A stretch of 64,000 nt of DNA from Pohlia nutans (lineage: Eukaryota > Streptophyta > Bryopsida > Bryales > Mniaceae). Within the stretch, counting starts at the first letter, position 1, and each line of letters opens with the position of its first letter. The translations under genes and the position numbers were made by a program. The notes beneath the pieces are model-generated. The model ran no database searches. It had not been told where the DNA came from and worked only from the letters and a program-made list of their open reading frames with translations. The DNA lies in NCBI GenBank assembly GCA_022496805.1, contig CM040089.1:46174372-46238371 (forward strand), read 5' to 3'. Of the stretch, positions 53,761 through 64,000 are shown in pieces.

Positions 53761-56700
53761 ATGGCTACATTTGAGGGTGAAGGTGCTAAGGTTGTAGACA
53801 AGTTCGATGGCGTCAACTTCCACTTGTGGAAATTCAAGATGGAAATGGTCATGGCCGAAAAAGAATTGTGGGAGATAGTTGAGGGTAGTGAGGAACCGCC
53901 TTCGTCCGACGCCGAGGCTAGGGTACGAACTGCGTACACTCGGCGAGAGAAAAAGGCCTTTGCGATTTTGGCTCTTAATCTTTCTGATTCCCAGCTTTCT
54001 CATATTCGGTCGTGCAAGACTCCCGCCGAGGCATGGGCCAAGCTTTGCAATATTCATGAGGCAAAGAGCTTGGTCAATATCTTGTTTTTGAGGCGCAAGT
54101 TTTTCACCATCAAGATGGAAGAAAACGACGACATGTTGGCGCACATCAACAAAGTCAAGGCTCTTGCGGATCAGCTCAACGGCGCAGACGTCAACATTAC
54201 CGACGGTGATATCGTTATGACGCTCCTCGAGAGTTTGCCGCCGTCGTACGAGTATCTTATCGTTGCTATGGAGAGTAGGCCCATTAGCGAGCTCACTCTT
54301 GATTATGTGACATCACGGTTGTTGCATGAACTCTCGCGACGCAAAGAGAACGAGACTCGTGGCGATAGCGCGGCGCTTATGGCGAAGCAATCCAAGAGCG
54401 GTGCCAGTGGGAGCTCTACAGACAAGGTATGCTACTATTGCGGTAAGAAGGGCCACTTGGCAAAATTTTGCTACAAACGCAAGAGAGAGGAAAGTGCCAA
54501 CAATACAAAGGTCAACGATGCAGGTGATGAGTACGCATTTATGACTAGCGTCTCTTCTTGTAGTGATGACGGGGACGAGTATGCAATGATGGCAAGTGAC
54601 GTGTCATGCAATGGTAGTGTGATCGATTGGATTGTTGATTCGGGAGCCTCGAGTCACATGGCGCCCATTAGGACTTGTTTCCAATCATATCACGTCATAT
54701 CTCCAAAGAATGTCATTTTGGGTGATGATACGGTTCTTCAAGCCGTGGGTAAAGGATCCATCGTCGTAGACACCGAGGTGAAGGGTCGTGTGAAGACAAT
54801 TACCATCCATGATGTCCTCCACGTTCCCAAGTTGAAGGCAAATCTTTTATCGGTGCGACATTTGGTGATGAAGCATTTGCGAGTGGAATTTAGCGACCAA
54901 GGGTGTTTTGTGTTGTCTCCAAGTCGTGAGGAGGTGGCCATTATACACGAAGTCAACGGCTTGTACCAAATCAAGTTTTCCAAGATGCACGCGGCGGAAT
55001 CCGCAACGTTGGTGCAATCGAGTTCAAACGAAGACAAGTTGGCGTTGTGGCATCGTCGTCTCGGGCATTTGAATGTCAAGAGTGTGAAAGCACTGCGTGG
55101 AATGGTAAGTGGCATGGATCTTGCACAATCACACGTCGCACCTAGTTCATTCACATGTGAGGGTTGTATTGAAGGCAAACAACAACGCTCACCGTTTCCA
55201 GTTGATGGGGCAACTCGTGCAACCAAGGTTCTTGAGATTGTGCATTCCGACGTGTGTGGTCCAATGAAGACCACGTCTATGGGGGGTTGCAAGTATTTTG
55301 TGACGTTCATTGATGATTTTTCGAGGAAGATATGGTTGTATCCGATCAAAGCAAAGAGCGAGTGTTTTGACAAGTTCAAAGAGTTCAAGGCGTTGGTTGA
55401 GAAGCAATCCGAGCACAAGATCAAGGTGTTTCGATCGGATAATGGCGGCGAGTTCATGTCCAACCAATTTGGAGAGTTATTGAAGAAAGAAGGCATTGCT
55501 GGACAAACCACAACGCCATATACACCACAACAAAACGGAGTTGCAGAGCGTGCAAATCGAACAATTGTGGAAATGGCAAGGAGTATGTTGCATGCACAAA
55601 ATTTGGGTTTGGACCTTTGGGCGGAAGCGGTGGTGACTGCGGTGTACACACGCAACCGATGCCCGACGAGTGCGGTTCAAAACATGACACCAGAGCAAGC
55701 GTGGAGTGGGAGGCCTCCCCGCGTGGAGCACATGCGCACATTTGGATGCATCGCATTTGCAAAGGTACCCGATTCTCAAAGAACCAAACTTGAGGCCAAG
55801 GCAACAAAATGTGTGTTTCTTGGATATTGTGAAGGTACCAAGGCGTACAGGCTCATGTCGCTCGAGACCAAGAAGATCATTCGAGCTCGTGATGTGACAT
55901 TTTGCGAGAATTCCAAGGTTGAAGACAATTTGGAAGATGGTCCAAGTGGGAGAAGTGGCGATAAACCAGCGATTGTGGACCAATCTTCCAAATCTCCCGT
56001 TATTGATATTGTTGATGAAGACGAAGATGACGAAGATGGTGGTGATGAGGAACATATTGAGGAGCGACCTTTGAAGACGAAGAATGGCGAGAAAAAGGCA
56101 CAAGCAACGGCGGTTGAAGACAATGCATCCTCGAGCGATCGTCGTTATCCAGAGAGAAATCGTAGACCACTTGGCGAGTGGTGGAAGAATCATATTCTCC
56201 CTCAAGGTGAGGAGGAGCATGCAAACGTTGCACTTTTAGATGCTCCATTGACGATTCGTGAAGCGTTGAGTTGTGATGATGCAAACAAGTGGGAGCAAGC
56301 CATGCAAGAGGAGTACAAATCGTTGATGGACAATGGCACTTGGGAATTGACTCCCCTCCCCAAGAATCGCAACGCTATCGGTTGTAAGTGGGTATTTCGT
56401 GCAAAGAGAGATGCAACGGGTGATGTGGTTCGTTATAAGGCAAGATTGGTGGCAAAGGGCTTTTCACAAATCGAAGGTGTTGATTTTCATGAGACCTTTG
56501 CACCGGTGGCGAAATTCACCACTATTCGATGCATTTTGGCCATCGGGGCTGCCATGGATTTGGAAATGCATCAAATGGATGTGAAGACGGCGTTCTTGAA
56601 CGGCGAGTTGGACGAGGACATCTACATGGTGCAACCCGAAGGATTTGTGCAACGAGGTAATGAGAACCTTGTTTGCAAGTTGAACAAGTCATTGTATGGG

Positions 56701-57834
56701 TTGAAGCAATCTCCACGCGCATGGTATCAAAAGATTGACACGTTTCTTGTTCATATCGGGTTCACAAGGAGCATCGCTGATCACAGCTTGTATTTCATGC
56801 AAAAGGGGCAACACGTGGTCATCGTGATCATATATGTGGATGATTTGATCATCCTTGCAAGTTGTATGAGCTCTTTGAAGGCATTGAAGGCAATGCTTGA
56901 GAACGAGTACGAGATGAGTGATCTGGGTGAGTTGCACTTTTGTTTAGGAGTTGAGTTTGTGCGAGATAGAGCAACACGCACCATAACAATGAATCAAAGC
57001 AAGTATGTTATGGATGTGCTCAAACGCTTTGGCATGGAGGATTGCAAACCGGTTGGCACTCCATTGGATGTGAATTCCAAACTCGTGAAACTCACGGATG
57101 AGGAGTATGCATTAGAGGCTCAATCTATGGTGGATGTGCCATACAAGCAAGCTGTAGGGTCATTGATGTATGCTATGATTGCAACAAGGCCGGACCTTGC
57201 GTATCCAATCAGCGTTGTGAGTCAACACATGGCAAGACCGGGTTCAAGTCATTGGGTTGCGGTCAAGAGGATCATGCGGTACTTGAAAGGCACAAGTGAT
57301 GTGAGGTTGTGTCTTGGAGGTGACAACATTGTGTTGAGTGGGTATTGTGATGCGGATTATGCGGGTGATACCAATGATCGTAGATCCACCACGGGGTACA
57401 TGTTCAAAGTTGGATCGGGGGCCGTTTCATGGAATAGCAAGCGCCAACAAACCACGGCCACGTCAACGGTTGAGGCGGAGTACATGGCGACGAGCCACGG
57501 TACGAAGGAGGCCATTTGGTTGAGGCAACTAATGGAGGATGTGAGATGCACTCAAGAGGAGGCTACAACAATTATGTGTGACAACCAAGGGAGTATGTCA
57601 TTGGCGAAGAATCCAACGCATCACTCACGTACAAAGCACATTGATGTGCAATATCACTTCATTCGAGAGAAGTTAGAGATGAAGGTGATAGAGTTGAAGT
57701 ATTGTCCAACGGAGCACATGGTGGCGGACGTGCTGACAAAGGCTCTTGCGAGAGATCGACATCAAAGACTAGTGGTGGCATTTGGGCTCCAAGGCTTTGG
57801 CTATTCGCAAAGTGGGAGTGTTGAAGTAGGATGA
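53761..57834 (+). CDS. gag-pol: Element J Gag-Pol polyprotein, intact
   Basis: Intact 1357-residue polyprotein, co-linear with T: CCHC knuckle, DSGA protease, HHCC/DD35E integrase, reverse transcriptase with DVKTAF and YVDD, RNase H. ATG at 53761, in-frame GTG at 53734. Private changes: Gly for Arg in EGIARQTTT just after the integrase second-Asp region, Asp for Glu in CFEKFKE, Glu for Ala in LMADVRC, and GLQGF at the C-terminus. No catalytic residue is altered. The stop is inside the 3' LTR. Confidence 0.95.
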   Translation: MATFEGEGAKVVDKFDGVNFHLWKFKMEMVMAEKELWEIVEGSEEPPSSDAEARVRTAYTRREKKAFAILALNLSDSQLSHIRSCKTPAEAWAKLCNIHEAKSLVNILFLRRKFFTIKMEENDDMLAHINKVKALADQLNGADVNITDGDIVMTLLESLPPSYEYLIVAMESRPISELTLDYVTSRLLHELSRRKENETRGDSAALMAKQSKSGASGSSTDKVCYYCGKKGHLAKFCYKRKREESANNTKVNDAGDEYAFMTSVSSCSDDGDEYAMMASDVSCNGSVIDWIVDSGASSHMAPIRTCFQSYHVISPKNVILGDDTVLQAVGKGSIVVDTEVKGRVKTITIHDVLHVPKLKANLLSVRHLVMKHLRVEFSDQGCFVLSPSREEVAIIHEVNGLYQIKFSKMHAAESATLVQSSSNEDKLALWHRRLGHLNVKSVKALRGMVSGMDLAQSHVAPSSFTCEGCIEGKQQRSPFPVDGATRATKVLEIVHSDVCGPMKTTSMGGCKYFVTFIDDFSRKIWLYPIKAKSECFDKFKEFKALVEKQSEHKIKVFRSDNGGEFMSNQFGELLKKEGIAGQTTTPYTPQQNGVAERANRTIVEMARSMLHAQNLGLDLWAEAVVTAVYTRNRCPTSAVQNMTPEQAWSGRPPRVEHMRTFGCIAFAKVPDSQRTKLEAKATKCVFLGYCEGTKAYRLMSLETKKIIRARDVTFCENSKVEDNLEDGPSGRSGDKPAIVDQSSKSPVIDIVDEDEDDEDGGDEEHIEERPLKTKNGEKKAQATAVEDNASSSDRRYPERNRRPLGEWWKNHILPQGEEEHANVALLDAPLTIREALSCDDANKWEQAMQEEYKSLMDNGTWELTPLPKNRNAIGCKWVFRAKRDATGDVVRYKARLVAKGFSQIEGVDFHETFAPVAKFTTIRCILAIGAAMDLEMHQMDVKTAFLNGELDEDIYMVQPEGFVQRGNENLVCKLNKSLYGLKQSPRAWYQKIDTFLVHIGFTRSIADHSLYFMQKGQHVVIVIIYVDDLIILASCMSSLKALKAMLENEYEMSDLGELHFCLGVEFVRDRATRTITMNQSKYVMDVLKRFGMEDCKPVGTPLDVNSKLVKLTDEEYALEAQSMVDVPYKQAVGSLMYAMIATRPDLAYPISVVSQHMARPGSSHWVAVKRIMRYLKGTSDVRLCLGGDNIVLSGYCDADYAGDTNDRRSTTGYMFKVGSGAVSWNSKRQQTTATSTVEAEYMATSHGTKEAIWLRQLMEDVRCTQEEATTIMCDNQGSMSLAKNPTHHSRTKHIDVQYHFIREKLEMKVIELKYCPTEHMVADVLTKALARDRHQRLVVAFGLQGFGYSQSGSVEVG
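57809..57818 (+). other. Polypurine tract of element J
   Basis: AAAGTGGGAG directly before the 3' LTR at 57819. Confidence 0.83.
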
Positions 57835-58136
57835 TTGCGTGGGCTGAAGTTGCTCATAGCCATGCGCATTAGCTAGAGTAGATGATGCGAATGAGCTAGA
57901 CTAGCAACTAGAGAAGTGGTACTAGTTAGAGATAATGAGAATTGGGTCTCCCAAGTGATATGGGCTGATCCTAGTGTACTAGGAGTGGAGTATGGGCTGA
58001 TGTCCCATATGGTTTGCCAAGGGGACTCCCTTGGGTGTACTACTTAAGAGGGGCAGCCCATGAGTAAAGATCATCTCTTTCCTATGCATTCCAAGTGTTT
58101 GTGTGAGGCTTTGGCATTCTAATCTAACCTTCAAAA
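57819..58136 (+). repeat. LTR (3' LTR of J and outer end of R)
   Basis: Complete 318-bp LTR ending CTTCAAAA, apparently identical to 32175-32492. Right flank ATTTC. Confidence 0.95.
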
Positions 58137-58964
58137 ATTTCGACATTGGGAGGTATTACAATCTTCCTACCTTTGATCTACGTGTTGGAGGGCTGAATTC
58201 GCACTTTGGAGCTATCATTTGTTGATTTGGAGCTTTTGGAGCACTTTGGAGCACCTTTGGAGTTTATACACGTCTACAAGGGCTGAATTGGAGCTTTGGA
58301 GCTTATTGGTGCTTGTTGGAGTATATTGGAGCTGATTGGAGCTTATTGGAGCTTATTGTAGCTCATTGGAGCTTATTGGCTCAATTTGTGCTCAATTTGT
58401 GCACTTGTGTTGTTGCAAGGCACTTTTATGCTTTGAGGCTCTTGGGGTGAGTCTACAATCTGATTTTGGTATTGCAATTCTTGCACAAGGGTTTGGAATG
58501 TGAGTTATGCCCTTGGAGTGCTCAAAATTAGAGTTTGGGTTAGTGAATGCACAACGGGGCTGATTTGATGAATTTCAATGCAATTAGGACTTGAAGGGGC
58601 TGAATTTGCGTTGATTTAGAGTCCTTGGAAGGCACAAGGGTGTCCATAGGGTGCATTACGTGTTGTGAAGCACAAGGGTGCTGATTTGAGTGGATTTGAG
58701 CCAACGAGTGCGCAATTCTCCTAGTTAGGGTGTTGTGGTATGATCTTGTGCAAATTCACTAAGAACCATCACGATTGAGTGTTGTGAGGTTGATGTGTAG
58801 CACAAAGGTGCTGATTTAGTGTTTGGAATTAGTTTGGAGGCATTAGAAGCACATACGTGTGCAATTTGCTTCACAAATCACAAAATTGTCAAAAATCATA
58901 AAAACAATTTTTCTTAGCTTTCTAGGGGCTGAATTTTGTGAGCGTACGTCCTTCAATCAAGGAT
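58137..58964 (+). other. Element V leader, second part
   Basis: Leader of V resuming after the second ATTTC copy (58137-58141). Minisatellite about 58290-58380 with private unit variants GTAGCTCATT. No protein gene. Confidence 0.87.
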
Positions 58965-60696
58965 ATGGCTACATTTGAGGGTGAAGGTGCTAAGGTTGTA
59001 GACAAGTTCGATGGCGTGAACTTCCACTTGTGGAAATTCAAGATGGAAATGGTCATGGCCGAAAAAGAATTGTGGGAGATAGTTGAGGGTAGTGAGGAAC
59101 CGCCTTCGTCCGACGCCGAGGCTAGGGTACGAACTGCGTACACTCGGCGAGAGAAAAAGGCCTTTGCGATTTTGGCTCTTAATCTTTCTGATTCCCAGCT
59201 TTCTCATATTCGGTCGTGCAAGACTCCCGCCGAGGCATGGGCCAAGCTTTGCAATATTCATGAGGCAAAGAGCTTGGTCAATATCTTGTTTTTGAGGCGC
59301 AAGTTTTTCACCATCAAGATGGAAGAAAACGACGACATGTTGGCGCACATCAACAAAGTCAAGGCTCTTGCGGATCAGCTCAACGGCGCAGACGTCAACA
59401 TTACCGACGGTGATATCGTTATGACGCTCCTCGAGAGTTTGCCGCCGTCGTACGAGTATCTTATCGTTGCTATGGAGAGTAGGCCCATTAGCGAGCTCAC
59501 TCTTGATTATGTGACATCACGGTTGTTGCATGAACTCTCGCGGCGCAAAGAGAACGAGACTCGTGGCGATAGCGCGGCGCTTATGGCGAAGCAATCCAAG
59601 AGCGGTGCCAGTGGGAGCTCTACAGACAAGGTATGCTACTATTGCGGTAAGAAGGGCCACTTGGCAAAATTTTGCTACAAACGCAAGAGAGAGGAAAGTG
59701 CCAACAATACAAAGGTCAACGATGCAGGTGATGAGTACGCATTTATGACTAGCGTCTCTTCTTGTAGTGATGACGGGGACGAGTATGCAATGATGGCAAG
59801 TGACGTGTCATGCAATGGTAGTGTGATCGATTGGATTGTTGATTCGGGAGCCTCGAGTCACATGGCGCCCATTAGGACTTGTTTCCAATCATATCACGTC
59901 ATATCTCCAAAGAATGTCATTTTGGGTGATGATACGGTTCTTCAAGCCGTGGGTAAAGGATCCATCGTCGTAGACACCGAGGTGAAGGGTCGTGTGAAGA
60001 CAATTACCATCCATAATGTCCTCCACGTTCCCAAGTTGAAGGCAAATCTTTTATCGGTGCGACATTTGGTGATGAAGCATTTGCGAGTGGAATTTAGCGA
60101 CCAAGGGTGTTTTGTGTTGTCCCCAAGTCGTGAGGAGGTGGCCATCATACACGAAGTCAACGGCTTGTACCAAATCAAGTTTTCCAAGATGCACGCGGCG
60201 GAATCCGCAACGTTGGTGCAATCGAGTTCAAACGAAGACAAGTTGGCGTTGTGGCATCGTCGTCTCGGGCATTTGAATGTCAAGAGTGAGAAAGCACTGC
60301 GTGGAATGGTAAGTGGCATGGATCTTGCACAATCACACGTCGCACCTAGTTCATTCACATGTGAGGGTTGTATTGAAGGCAAGCAACAACGCTCACCGTT
60401 TCCAGTTGATGGGGCAACTCGTGCAACCAAGGTTCTTGAGATTGTGCATTCCGACGTGTGTGGTCCAATGAAGACCACGTCTATGGGGGGTTGCAAGTAT
60501 TTTGTGACGTTCATTGATGATTTTTCGAGGAAGATATGGTTGTATCCGATCAAAGCAAAGAGCGAGTGTTTAGAGAAGTTCAAAGAGTTCAAGGCGTTGG
60601 TTGAGAAGCAATCCGAGCACAAGATCAAGGTGTTTCGATCGGATAATGGCGGCGAGTTCATGTCCAACCAATTTGGAGAGTTATTGAAGAAAGAAG
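58965..60696 (+). pseudogene. Element V gag-pol, first 577 codons
   Basis: Gag with CCHC, protease and integrase up to just after the second catalytic Asp (SDNGGEF), cut at AGAAG by element D. The fused frame reads on into the LTR until a stop at 60854. Private changes: Asn for Asp in TIHDVL, Glu for Val in VKSVKAL, Leu for Phe in SECFEKF. Confidence 0.9.
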
Positions 60697-61014
60697 TATT
60701 GAAGGTTAGATTAGAATGCCAAAGCCTCACACAAACACTTGGAATGCATAGGAAAGAGATGATCTTTACTCATGGGCTGCCCCTCTTAAGTAGCACACCC
60801 AAGGGAGTCCCCTTGGCAAACCATATGGGACATCAGCCCATACTCCACTCCTAGTACACTAGGATCAGCCCATATCACTTGGGAGACCCAATTCTCATTA
60901 CTTCTAACTAGTACCACTTCTCTAGTTGCAAGTCTAGCTCATTCGCATCATCTACTCTAGCTAATGCGCATGGCTATGAGCAACTTCAGCCCACGCAATC
61001 ATCCTACTTCAACA
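60697..61014 (-). repeat. LTR (3' LTR of element D)
   Basis: Complete 318-bp LTR with the polypurine tract complement adjoining at 61015. Confidence 0.95.
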
Positions 61015-64000
61015 CTCCCACTTTGCGAATAGCCAAAGCCTTCAAGCCCAAATGCCACCACTAGTCTTTGATGTCGATCTCTCGCAAGAGCCTTTGTCAG
61101 CACGTCCGCCACCATGTGCTCCGTTGGACAATACTTCAACTCTATCACCTTCATCTCTAACTTCTCTCGAATGAAGTGATATTGCACATCAATGTGCTTT
61201 GTACGTGAGTGATGCGTTGGATTCTTCGCCAATGACATACTCCCTTGGTTGTCACACATGATTGTTGTAGCCTCCTCTTGAGTGCATCTCACATCCGCCA
61301 TTAGTTGCCTCAACCAAATGGCCTCCTTCGTACCGTGGCTCGTCGCCATGTACTCCGCCTCAACCGTTGACGTGGCCGTGGTTTGTTGGCGCTTGCTATT
61401 CCATGAAACGGCCCCCGATCCAACTTTGAACATGTACCCCGTGGTGGATCTACGATCATTGGTATCACCCGCATAATCCGCATCACAATACCCACTCAAC
61501 ACAATGTTGTCACCTCCAAGACACAACCTCACATCACTTGTGCCTTTCAAGTACCGCATGATCCTCTTGACCGCAACCCAATGACTTGAACCCGGTCTTG
61601 CCATGTGTTGACTCACAACGCTGATTGGATACGCAAGGTCCGGCCTTGTTGCAATCATAGCATACATCAATGACCCTACAGCTTGCTTGTATGGCACATC
61701 CACCATAGATTGAGCCTCTAATGCATACTCCTCATCGGTGAGTTTCACGAGTTTGGAATTCACATCCAATGGAGTGCCAACCGGTTTGCAATCCTCCATG
61801 CCAAAGCGTTTGAGAACATCCATAACATACTTGCTTTGATTCATTGTTATGGTGCGTGTTGCTCTATCTCGCACAAACTCAACTCCTAAACAAAAGTGCA
61901 ACTCACCCAGATCACTCATCTCGTACTCGTTCTCAAGCATTGCCTTCAATGCCTTCAAAGAGCTCATACAACTTGCAAGGATGATCAAATCATCCACATA
62001 TATGATCACGATGACCACATGTTGCCCCTTTTGCATGAAATACAAGCTGTGATCAGCGATGCTCCTTGTGAACCCGATATGAACAAGAAACGTGTCAATC
62101 TTTTGATACCATGCGCGTGGAGATTGCTTCAACCCATACAATGACTTGTTCAACTTGCAAACAAGGTTCTCATTACCTCGTTGCACAAATCCTTCGGGTT
62201 GCACCATGTAGATGTCCTCGTCCAACTCGCCGTTCAAGAACGCCGTCTTCACATCCATTTGATGCATTTCCAAATCCATGGCAGCCCCGATGGCCAAAAT
62301 GCATCGAATAGTGGTGAATTTCGCCACCGGTGCAAAGGTCTCATGAAAATCAACACCTTCGATTTGTGAAAAGCCCTTTGCCACCAATCTTGCCTTATAA
62401 CGAACCACATCACCCGTTGCATCTCTCTTTGCACGAAATACCCACTTACAACCGATAGCGTTGCGATTCTTGGGGAGGGGAGTCAATTCCCAAGTGCCAT
62501 TGTCCATCAACGATTTGTACTCCTCTTGCATGGCTTGCTCCCACTTGTTTGCATCATCACAACTCAACGCTTCACGAATCGTCAATGGAGCATCTAAAAG
62601 TGCAACGTTTGCATGCTCCTCCTCACCTTGAGGGAGAATATGATTCTTCCACCACTCGCCAAGTGGTCTACGATTTCTCTCTGGATAACGACGATCGCTC
62701 GAGGATGCATTGTCTTCAACCGCCGTTGCTTGTGCCTTTTTCTCGCCATTCTTCGTCTTCAAAGGTCGCTCCTCAATATGTTCCTCATCACCACCATCTT
62801 CGTCATCTTCGTCTTCATCAACAATATCAATAACGGGAGATTTGGAAGATTGGTCCACAATCGCCGGTTTATCGCCACTTCTCCCACTTGGACCATCGTC
62901 CAAATTGTCTTCAACCTTGGAATTCTCGCAAAATGTCACATCACGAGCTCGAATGATCTTCTTGGTCTCGAGCGACATGAGCCTGTACGCCTTGGTACCT
63001 TCACAATATCCAAGAAACACACATTTTGTTGCCTTGGCCTCAAGTTTGGTTCTTTGGGAATCGGGTACCTTTGCAAATGCGATGCATCCAAATGTGCGCA
63101 TGTGCTCCACGCGGGGTGGCCTCCCACTCCACGCTTGCTCTGGTGTCATGTTTTGAACCGCACTCGTCGGGCATCGGTTGCGTGTGTACACCGCAGTCAC
63201 CACCGCTTCCGCCCAAAGGTCCAAACCCAAATTTTGTGCATGCAACATACTCCTTGCCATTTCCACAATTGTTCGATTTGCACGCTCTGCAACTCCGTTT
63301 TGTTGTGGTGTATATGGCGTTGTGGTTTGTCTAGCAATGCCTTCTTTCTTCAATAACTCTGCAAATTGGTTGGACAAGAACTCGCCGCCATTATCCGATT
63401 GAAACACCTTGATCTTGTGCTCGGATTGCTTCTCAACCAACGCCTTGAACTCTTTGAACTTCTCAAAACACTCGCTCTTTGCTTTGATCGGATACAACCA
63501 TATCTTCCTCGAAAAATCATCAATAAACGTCACAAAATACTTGCAACCCCCCATAGACGTGGTCTTCATCGGACCACACACGTCGGAATGCACAATCTCA
63601 AGAACCTTGGTTGCACGAGTTGCCCCATCAACTGGAAACGGTGAGCGTTGTTGCTTGCCTTCAATACAACCCTCACATGTGAATGAACTAGGTGCGACGT
63701 GTGATTGTGCAAGATCCATGCCACTTACCATTCCACGCAGTGCTTTCACACTCTTGACATTCAAATGCCCGAGACGACGATGCCACAACGCCAACTTGTC
63801 TTCGTTTGAACTCGATTGCACCAACGTTGCCGATTCCGCCGCGTGCATCTTGGAAAACTTGATTTGGTACAAGCCGTTGACTTCGTGTATAATGGCCACC
63901 TCCTCACGACTTGGAGACAACACAAAACACCCTTGGTCGCTAAATTCCACTCGCAAATGCTTCATCACCAAATGTCGCACCGATAAAAGATTTGCCTTCA
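60999..64000 (-). CDS. gag-pol: Element D gag-pol, C-terminal 1000 codons (runs off window)
   Basis: Open from the right window edge (residue about 358, in the protease-integrase interval) to the stop inside the LTR. Complete integrase with HHCC and D497, D560, E596, reverse transcriptase with YVDD, and RNase H. Private changes: Gln for Arg in VFRSDNG next to the second integrase Asp, Leu for Met in GEFMSN and Ala for Gly in QFGELL. The Gag end and start lie beyond the window, so intactness is unknown. Confidence 0.9.
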   Translation of the reverse strand, partial: KANLLSVRHLVMKHLRVEFSDQGCFVLSPSREEVAIIHEVNGLYQIKFSKMHAAESATLVQSSSNEDKLALWHRRLGHLNVKSVKALRGMVSGMDLAQSHVAPSSFTCEGCIEGKQQRSPFPVDGATRATKVLEIVHSDVCGPMKTTSMGGCKYFVTFIDDFSRKIWLYPIKAKSECFEKFKEFKALVEKQSEHKIKVFQSDNGGEFLSNQFAELLKKEGIARQTTTPYTPQQNGVAERANRTIVEMARSMLHAQNLGLDLWAEAVVTAVYTRNRCPTSAVQNMTPEQAWSGRPPRVEHMRTFGCIAFAKVPDSQRTKLEAKATKCVFLGYCEGTKAYRLMSLETKKIIRARDVTFCENSKVEDNLDDGPSGRSGDKPAIVDQSSKSPVIDIVDEDEDDEDGGDEEHIEERPLKTKNGEKKAQATAVEDNASSSDRRYPERNRRPLGEWWKNHILPQGEEEHANVALLDAPLTIREALSCDDANKWEQAMQEEYKSLMDNGTWELTPLPKNRNAIGCKWVFRAKRDATGDVVRYKARLVAKGFSQIEGVDFHETFAPVAKFTTIRCILAIGAAMDLEMHQMDVKTAFLNGELDEDIYMVQPEGFVQRGNENLVCKLNKSLYGLKQSPRAWYQKIDTFLVHIGFTRSIADHSLYFMQKGQHVVIVIIYVDDLIILASCMSSLKALKAMLENEYEMSDLGELHFCLGVEFVRDRATRTITMNQSKYVMDVLKRFGMEDCKPVGTPLDVNSKLVKLTDEEYALEAQSMVDVPYKQAVGSLMYAMIATRPDLAYPISVVSQHMARPGSSHWVAVKRIMRYLKGTSDVRLCLGGDNIVLSGYCDADYAGDTNDRRSTTGYMFKVGSGAVSWNSKRQQTTATSTVEAEYMATSHGTKEAIWLRQLMADVRCTQEEATTIMCDNQGSMSLAKNPTHHSRTKHIDVQYHFIREKLEMKVIELKYCPTEHMVADVLTKALARDRHQRLVVAFGLEGFGYSQSGSVEVG

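Larger units (their letters stand above)
32175..58136 (+). mobile_element. R complex: insertion bounded by matched R LTRs
   Basis: The outer LTRs (32175-32492 and 57819-58136) appear identical, share the rare terminal change CAAAA for CAATA, and are flanked by ATTTC on both sides, so they belong to one insertion event in V. The interior is no longer a single element: R's own leader and 85 bp of gag are followed by a tandem duplication, S, T, G, L, N and J. Later insertions and recombination have replaced the middle of R. Confidence 0.85.
52565..58136 (+). mobile_element. Element J: full-length copy, LTRs not a matched pair
   Basis: 5' LTR 52565-52882, primer site 52883-52896, short leader, intact gag-pol 53761-57834, 3' LTR 57819-58136, 5572 bp. 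The LTRs differ at about five positions and the flanks differ (CTTCT left, ATTTC right). The 3' LTR is the partner of 32175-32492. J is thus a hybrid of another copy's 5' part with the 3' end of R. Confidence 0.87.
31708..60696 (+). mobile_element. Element V: outer plus-strand copy split by the 26-kb R complex
   Basis: 5' LTR 31708-32025, primer site 32026-32039 and leader to 32174; then a 25,962-bp complex bounded by R LTRs; then the leader resumes at 58142 and gag-pol runs 58965-60696, where element D cuts it. The junction repeats ATTTC (32170-32174 and 58137-58141). The two leader parts join into a leader of normal length. Confidence 0.9.
60697..64000 (-). mobile_element. Element D: 3' part, runs off window
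   Basis: 3' LTR 60697-61014 and pol-gag to the window end, minus strand. The left flank AGAAG in V is the likely target duplication; its partner is beyond the window. Confidence 0.9.

Noticed and set aside
1..64000. Defence system, biosynthetic cluster or other accessory gene cassette
   Set aside because: All coding sequence belongs to the one gag-pol family; no unrelated reading frame with support remains.

Overview
The window is almost entirely one family of Ty1/copia LTR retrotransposon (Pseudoviridae type, domain order Gag, protease, integrase, reverse transcriptase, RNase H), stacked by repeated self-insertion. I can assign every base to a copy of this family except a 100-N assembly gap (4550-4649) and a 49-bp chimeric filler (23095-23143). 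I see no host gene, tRNA, rRNA or second repeat family. The organism is a eukaryote, most likely a land plant. A moss is my best guess, because Physcomitrium patens is known to have centromeres built of nested copies of a single copia family (RLC5). That identification rests on recalled knowledge and was not checked.

The family consensus, as seen in the intact copies, is: a 318-bp LTR (TGTTGAAG...CTTCAATA); directly after it a 14-nt primer binding site complementary to the anticodon stem-loop of initiator tRNA-Met (half-tRNA priming, as in Drosophila copia); a leader of about 950 nt with a 10-bp minisatellite and a dispersed GCTGA(A/T)TT motif; one 1357-codon gag-pol ORF; a polypurine tract inside the last codons; and a 3' LTR holding the stop codon. 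The full length is 5676 bp. Three copies keep an intact ORF (F, T, J). H would be intact without the element nested in it.

Layout (letters are my names). 1-3992: A (-), 5' part. 3993-4549: B (+) pol piece, then the gap. 4650-5061: C (-) leader end and 5' LTR. 5062-25673: O (+), split by F (-, 6286-11961, TSD ATAAC) and by H (+, 12762-25314, TSD GCATT); H is itself split by E (-, 16590-23461, TSD AACAA). 25674-27755: Q (-). 27756-28160: P (-), an old pol piece. 28161-28345: truncated LTRs Y and Z. 28346-28937: X (+) 5' end. 28938-31707: W (-). 31708-60696: V (+), split by a 26-kb complex bounded by the R LTRs (32175-58136, TSD ATTTC). That complex contains a 1602-bp tandem duplication, S (+), T (+), G (+), L (+), N (-) and J (+). 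60697-64000: D (-).

Four insertions have matched LTRs and matched 5-bp target duplications. Several other junctions have orphan flanks and mismatched LTR pairs, so homologous recombination between copies has reshaped the cluster after insertion. LTR pairs are nearly identical (0-1 differences in 318 by eye), so activity is recent. A 'new system' in the sense of a gene cassette is not present. What is unusual is the purity of the nest, the half-tRNA primer site, the repeat-rich leader and the readable recombination scars.
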